Positions 61,609 to 64,000 of a stretch of 64,000 nucleotides of DNA are shown here, in pieces. Positions within the stretch are counted from its first letter, which is position 1. Each line of letters begins with the position of its first letter. Under the pieces are notes generated by a model. It saw only the letters and a list, made by a program, of their open reading frames with translations. It searched no databases and was not told where the DNA came from. This stretch comes from CAWIXB01 sp963839955 (GTDB taxonomy: Bacteria; Actinomycetota; Actinomycetes; JACCUZ01): positions 1,798,001 through 1,862,000 of the forward strand of contig CAWIXB010000001.1 in assembly GCA_963839955.1 (NCBI GenBank), read 5' to 3'. The translations under genes were made by a program, and so were the position numbers.

Positions 61609-61989
61609 TCACGGGTTGCCCGGCCCGAAGTCGGGTGGAGCCGAGAACGTCACCGCGGCGACCGAGCGGCGCAACGGTCCCGGAAGGCGAGTCGTGGGGA
61701 TCTCGAGATGCTCTCGGTCGCTGCGGCCTTCCGCCAGCGCGGCCAACGCGCTCGCGGCGTGCAAGTGACGCGCGAACAGCTCGGCCGGCCCGCTCACCGA
61801 GAACGAGATGCCAACCAGCGGTCCGACGTCGAAACCCTTGTCCCGCCACCACGACATGACGCGTCGGGCCGCGGCCTCGTCCGGCTCGACCTCGGCCAGG
61901 CGCGCGCTGGTGAGCTGCTGGGGCGAGGGTTCCTTCGTCCCGTCGCGTGCAGCGAGCACGACCTGGGCCGACACCGGCGTACCGCTCAC
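61609..61989 (-). CDS. Stand-alone protease-prodomain-like protein
   Basis: 126-residue soluble protein starting GTG just two bases after the subtilase stop, so the two genes are coupled. Its core (GFDV then VSGPAELFARHL, about residues 50-75) aligns with the N-terminal region of the subtilase (GFEV then IAGPPSLFDRAFGAQL, about residues 105-135), a beta-alpha-beta prodomain-like pattern. It could be a separate inhibitor, chaperone or substrate of that protease. The similarity is by eye and short. Confidence 0.65.
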   Translation of the reverse strand: MSGTPVSAQVVLAARDGTKEPSPQQLTSARLAEVEPDEAAARRVMSWWRDKGFDVGPLVGISFSVSGPAELFARHLHAASALAALAEGRSDREHLEIPTTRLPGPLRRSVAAVTFSAPPDFGPGNP

Positions 61990-61991
61990 CG

Positions 61992-63728
61992 CTAGAGGCC
62001 GACCCCCGTGTTGAGGATCAGTGTCTCGAGCTGGGAGACGTCCTCGGTGCTGAGCGTCCCGCGGGACGCCGAGCCGTCCGCCATGCGTGCCGAGGGCACG
62101 CCGGCCGGGGTGACGTCGATCGGGGCGGCGGACTGGCCGGGTCCGAGGCTGCGCACCTTGGCGAGCAGCACCGCGCGATGAGCGTCCACAAGTCCGGCGC
62201 CGGTCGCGAGGTCGACACCCGCGCCGGCCGGGTTGTTCATGCCCGGCCGGTCGAACGAGTGGCCTTCCGTGATGTCGCGGGCGGTGCTCTTGAGCACCTC
62301 ACGGACCTGTGCCGGGGTGATCGCCGGGTGAGCCTGCTTCAGCAGTGCGGCGACTCCGGCCAGCTGAGGCGCCGCCGCTGACGTGCCGCTGATCGCTGCC
62401 CAGCCGTCGTCGGCCGCGGTCTCGTCGCCCGCGGGGTGGGTGCCACCATCGGCGAGGTCACGGTCGATGTCGTCGCCCGGTTGCAGCGGCAACATGATGT
62501 ACGCCGCGCGCGGGCGCATGCCGACGAGACCGCACACGTCGGGGGAGTTGCGGCCGGGGTAGATCTCACTGGCGAAGCCGCTCGAGTAGTCGGACGCGCG
62601 CATCGACCCGTCGGCGTCGAGGTAGACGCCTCCCGCCGAAAGGACGTCGGGGTGCTGCCCGGGAAAGCCGAACTGGCCGTTGCCCGCGGAGAACACCACG
62701 ATGATGCCGCTCGCCACCGCGACGGCGATGGCAGCCGCCATGGCGTTGTCGGCCGCGCTGAGCGGGCCGGTGCGCTTGTCGGAGCCCCACGAGTTGCTGA
62801 TGATCTGGGGGCCCAGGGCGACCGCTGCGTTGATCGCGCCGACGGTGTTGGTGAAGTTTGCCTTCACCATCGTGAACTCGACGTCGGGTGCGACGGCGAA
62901 GATGTTGGCCGACTCGGCGGTGCCGTGGCCGACCTCGTCAGCGTCCGGGTCGGAGGCGCCCGGCCCGAGGACCACCGGGTTGACCCGGTAGCCGCGTGCC
63001 GCGAAGAACGGGTGTGACCAGTGACCTGAGTCGGTCATCACGACCTTGATGCCGCGCCCTGTCGTGCCACCGCGGTGCGCGAGGTCGGCGTTGCAGGCGA
63101 GCGAGACCCCGGCAGGCACGTCGAGGTGCCAGTAGGCCTTGGGCGGCGGGAACGCGTTGGTGGCGAAGTAGTAACGCGGTTCCTCGAGCGCGACCCCCTC
63201 GATGAGGTTGCGGAAGTCGGTGCCGGTGGTGTCGATGAGGCCGGGCCGGTCGGTGCGCGCGTTCTCGACAAAGGTCGCGGTGTCCTCGCGGTGCTGCTCC
63301 TTGATGACCGGCCGCTCCTCGGCGACCAGCTGGGCGCCGAAGGCCCGGTCGAACAGCGACGGCGGGCCGGCGATGTTGATGGTGCTGCTCGAGATCTGCA
63401 GGACCTCGAACCCGGCGGCCTGCAGCTGGCTGACCGCGCCGAGCACGACTTCGCGCTCCGACATGACAGCCGTGGCGCTCGCCGCGGTGACTGACTCCAT
63501 CGCGAACATCGACATGCCGCCGATCGACCGCGGCGATACTTGCGCGAACACACGCCTCGGCAGCCCGTTGGCCTGCTTGGGCACCGGTGGCCGCGTCGGC
63601 TTGCCGCCGCCACGGGCCGTCGTACGCCGATCGCGTGCGGCCGCACGCCCGCGCGACGCCGCCTTCCTGGTCGACGCTGCCTTCTTCGTCGTTGCCTTGC
63701 GACCGCGCCCCGAGCCTGCCTCGGCCAT
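61992..63728 (-). CDS. S8-family subtilisin-like protease with prodomain
   Basis: 578-residue protease. An Ala/Lys/Arg-rich N-terminus (about 1-50) is followed by a prodomain-like region (about 60-150) and the catalytic domain. The triad is Asp in VVMTDSGHWSHPF (about 231), His in EVGHGTAESANIFA (about 268) and Ser in ISGTSAAAPQLAGVAALL (about 448), with the oxyanion Asn region SAGNGQFGFPG. There is no signal peptide, so it probably works inside the cell. ATG 63728 follows GGGGTGATC; GTG 63737 is in frame. Confidence 0.88.
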   Translation of the reverse strand: MAEAGSGRGRKATTKKAASTRKAASRGRAAARDRRTTARGGGKPTRPPVPKQANGLPRRVFAQVSPRSIGGMSMFAMESVTAASATAVMSEREVVLGAVSQLQAAGFEVLQISSSTINIAGPPSLFDRAFGAQLVAEERPVIKEQHREDTATFVENARTDRPGLIDTTGTDFRNLIEGVALEEPRYYFATNAFPPPKAYWHLDVPAGVSLACNADLAHRGGTTGRGIKVVMTDSGHWSHPFFAARGYRVNPVVLGPGASDPDADEVGHGTAESANIFAVAPDVEFTMVKANFTNTVGAINAAVALGPQIISNSWGSDKRTGPLSAADNAMAAAIAVAVASGIIVVFSAGNGQFGFPGQHPDVLSAGGVYLDADGSMRASDYSSGFASEIYPGRNSPDVCGLVGMRPRAAYIMLPLQPGDDIDRDLADGGTHPAGDETAADDGWAAISGTSAAAPQLAGVAALLKQAHPAITPAQVREVLKSTARDITEGHSFDRPGMNNPAGAGVDLATGAGLVDAHRAVLLAKVRSLGPGQSAAPIDVTPAGVPSARMADGSASRGTLSTEDVSQLETLILNTGVGL

Positions 63729-63819
63729 GTCGATCACCCCCAGAGACTTCGACCATGCTCCAGGCGTGCAGGCGCGTCAAGGCGGGCGCGCCAGCCGACT
63801 CGTCGCGCCATTTCGTCGC

Positions 63820-63825
63820 TAGGCT
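63820..63825 (+). promoter_or_regulatory. -10 element (TAGGCT) of ABC ATPase gene, leaderless
   Basis: TAGGCT with a 6-nt gap to GTG 63832. Confidence 0.5.
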
Positions 63826-63831
63826 GCCCTG

Positions 63832-64000
63832 GTGTCGTTGATCATCACCAACTCGTTGACCAAGAGTTTCGGCCGCGCCGTGACCGCGGTCGACCAGCTC
63901 ACCGTCGACGTGCCGCCGGGCATCGTCGGCCTGGTCGGGGCCAACGGTGCCGGGAAGTCCACACTCATCAAGATCCTGCTGGGGCTGCTGCCGGCCACGG
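63832..64000 (+). CDS. ABC transporter ATP-binding protein, 3' end outside window
   Basis: First 56 codons of an ABC ATPase: VSLIITNSLTKSFGRAVTAV, then LVGANGAGKSTLIKILLGLL with a complete Walker A. The layout suits a multidrug or unknown-substrate exporter ATPase with a separate permease. It diverges from the subtilase across about 100 bp. The rest lies beyond the window. Confidence 0.9.
   Translation, partial: MSLIITNSLTKSFGRAVTAVDQLTVDVPPGIVGLVGANGAGKSTLIKILLGLLPAT

Overview
This is a GC-rich, densely coded chromosomal window from an actinobacterium. The evidence is the gene families (mabA-inhA-type fatty-acid genes, divergent glgC/glgM, DUF3099, DUF1206, a class F sortase with a DUF4397 protein, DUF222-HNH, MFS with a cNMP domain), the heavy use of GTG starts, and many promoters of the form TAnnnT followed by 6-7 nt and then the start codon (leaderless mRNAs). 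Gene content fits Nocardioidaceae or Propionibacteriales best, but that placement is an inference. I saw no rRNA, tRNA, IS element, prophage or CRISPR array, and no gene-free stretch longer than about 300 bp.

Layout. 0-2 kb: 3' part of the suf Fe-S operon (sufS, sufU, sufT-like). 2-9.5 kb: Zn metallopeptidase, ABC-F protein, small HTH protein, enoyl-CoA hydratase, acyl-CoA dehydrogenase, GNAT and an ABC exporter. 9.5-14.8 kb: SDR, sirtuin, LD-carboxypeptidase, SURF1, MoaA, DUF3099 and dodecin. 14.8-19.2 kb: an RHH regulator with an operator-like promoter, a DUF4097 protein, and a NarL-type two-component pair with a membrane protein. 19.4-26 kb: cell-surface region (repeat-bearing membrane protein, DUF4397 protein, class F sortase, large secreted sugar dehydrogenase). 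26-32.6 kb: tldE/tldD, fabG(mabA)-inhA, a CphA-like Mur ligase and an acyl-CoA-binding protein. 32.7-38.9 kb: broken HNH gene, GNAT, cyanophycin synthetase and cyanophycinase, phosphohistidine phosphatase. 38.9-46.3 kb: serB, glgC/glgM, an ABC ATPase, NfeD, SPFH protein and a cNMP-binding protein. 46.3-54.3 kb: a cyclic-nucleotide-themed stretch (MFS remnant, MBL hydrolase, secreted protein, an interrupted soluble-adenylyl-cyclase-like gene, MFS-cNMP protein). 54.3-64 kb: lytic transglycosylase, TSUP transporter, rRNA methyltransferase, DUF1206, then a membrane protein plus ComEC-like MBL hydrolase facing a subtilase with a stand-alone prodomain-like partner, and the start of an ABC ATPase gene.

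Points that stand out: (1) three genes (nfeD, an MBL hydrolase, a TSUP transporter) are preceded by 4-7-codon leaderless mini-ORFs whose stop overlaps the gene's start; (2) the RHH gene has four TG-centred dyads spaced 11 or 21 bp apart over its own promoter and start codon; (3) a two-cyclase-domain/AAA/TPR protein whose two cyclase domains have complementary active-site residues but whose gene carries two single-base insertions; (4) a subtilase next to a separate prodomain-like gene; (5) a CphA paralogue that has kept the N-terminal and Mur-ligase domains but lost the ATP-grasp. At least four genes need one-base corrections in G/C-rich runs, so either gene decay or assembly error is present.
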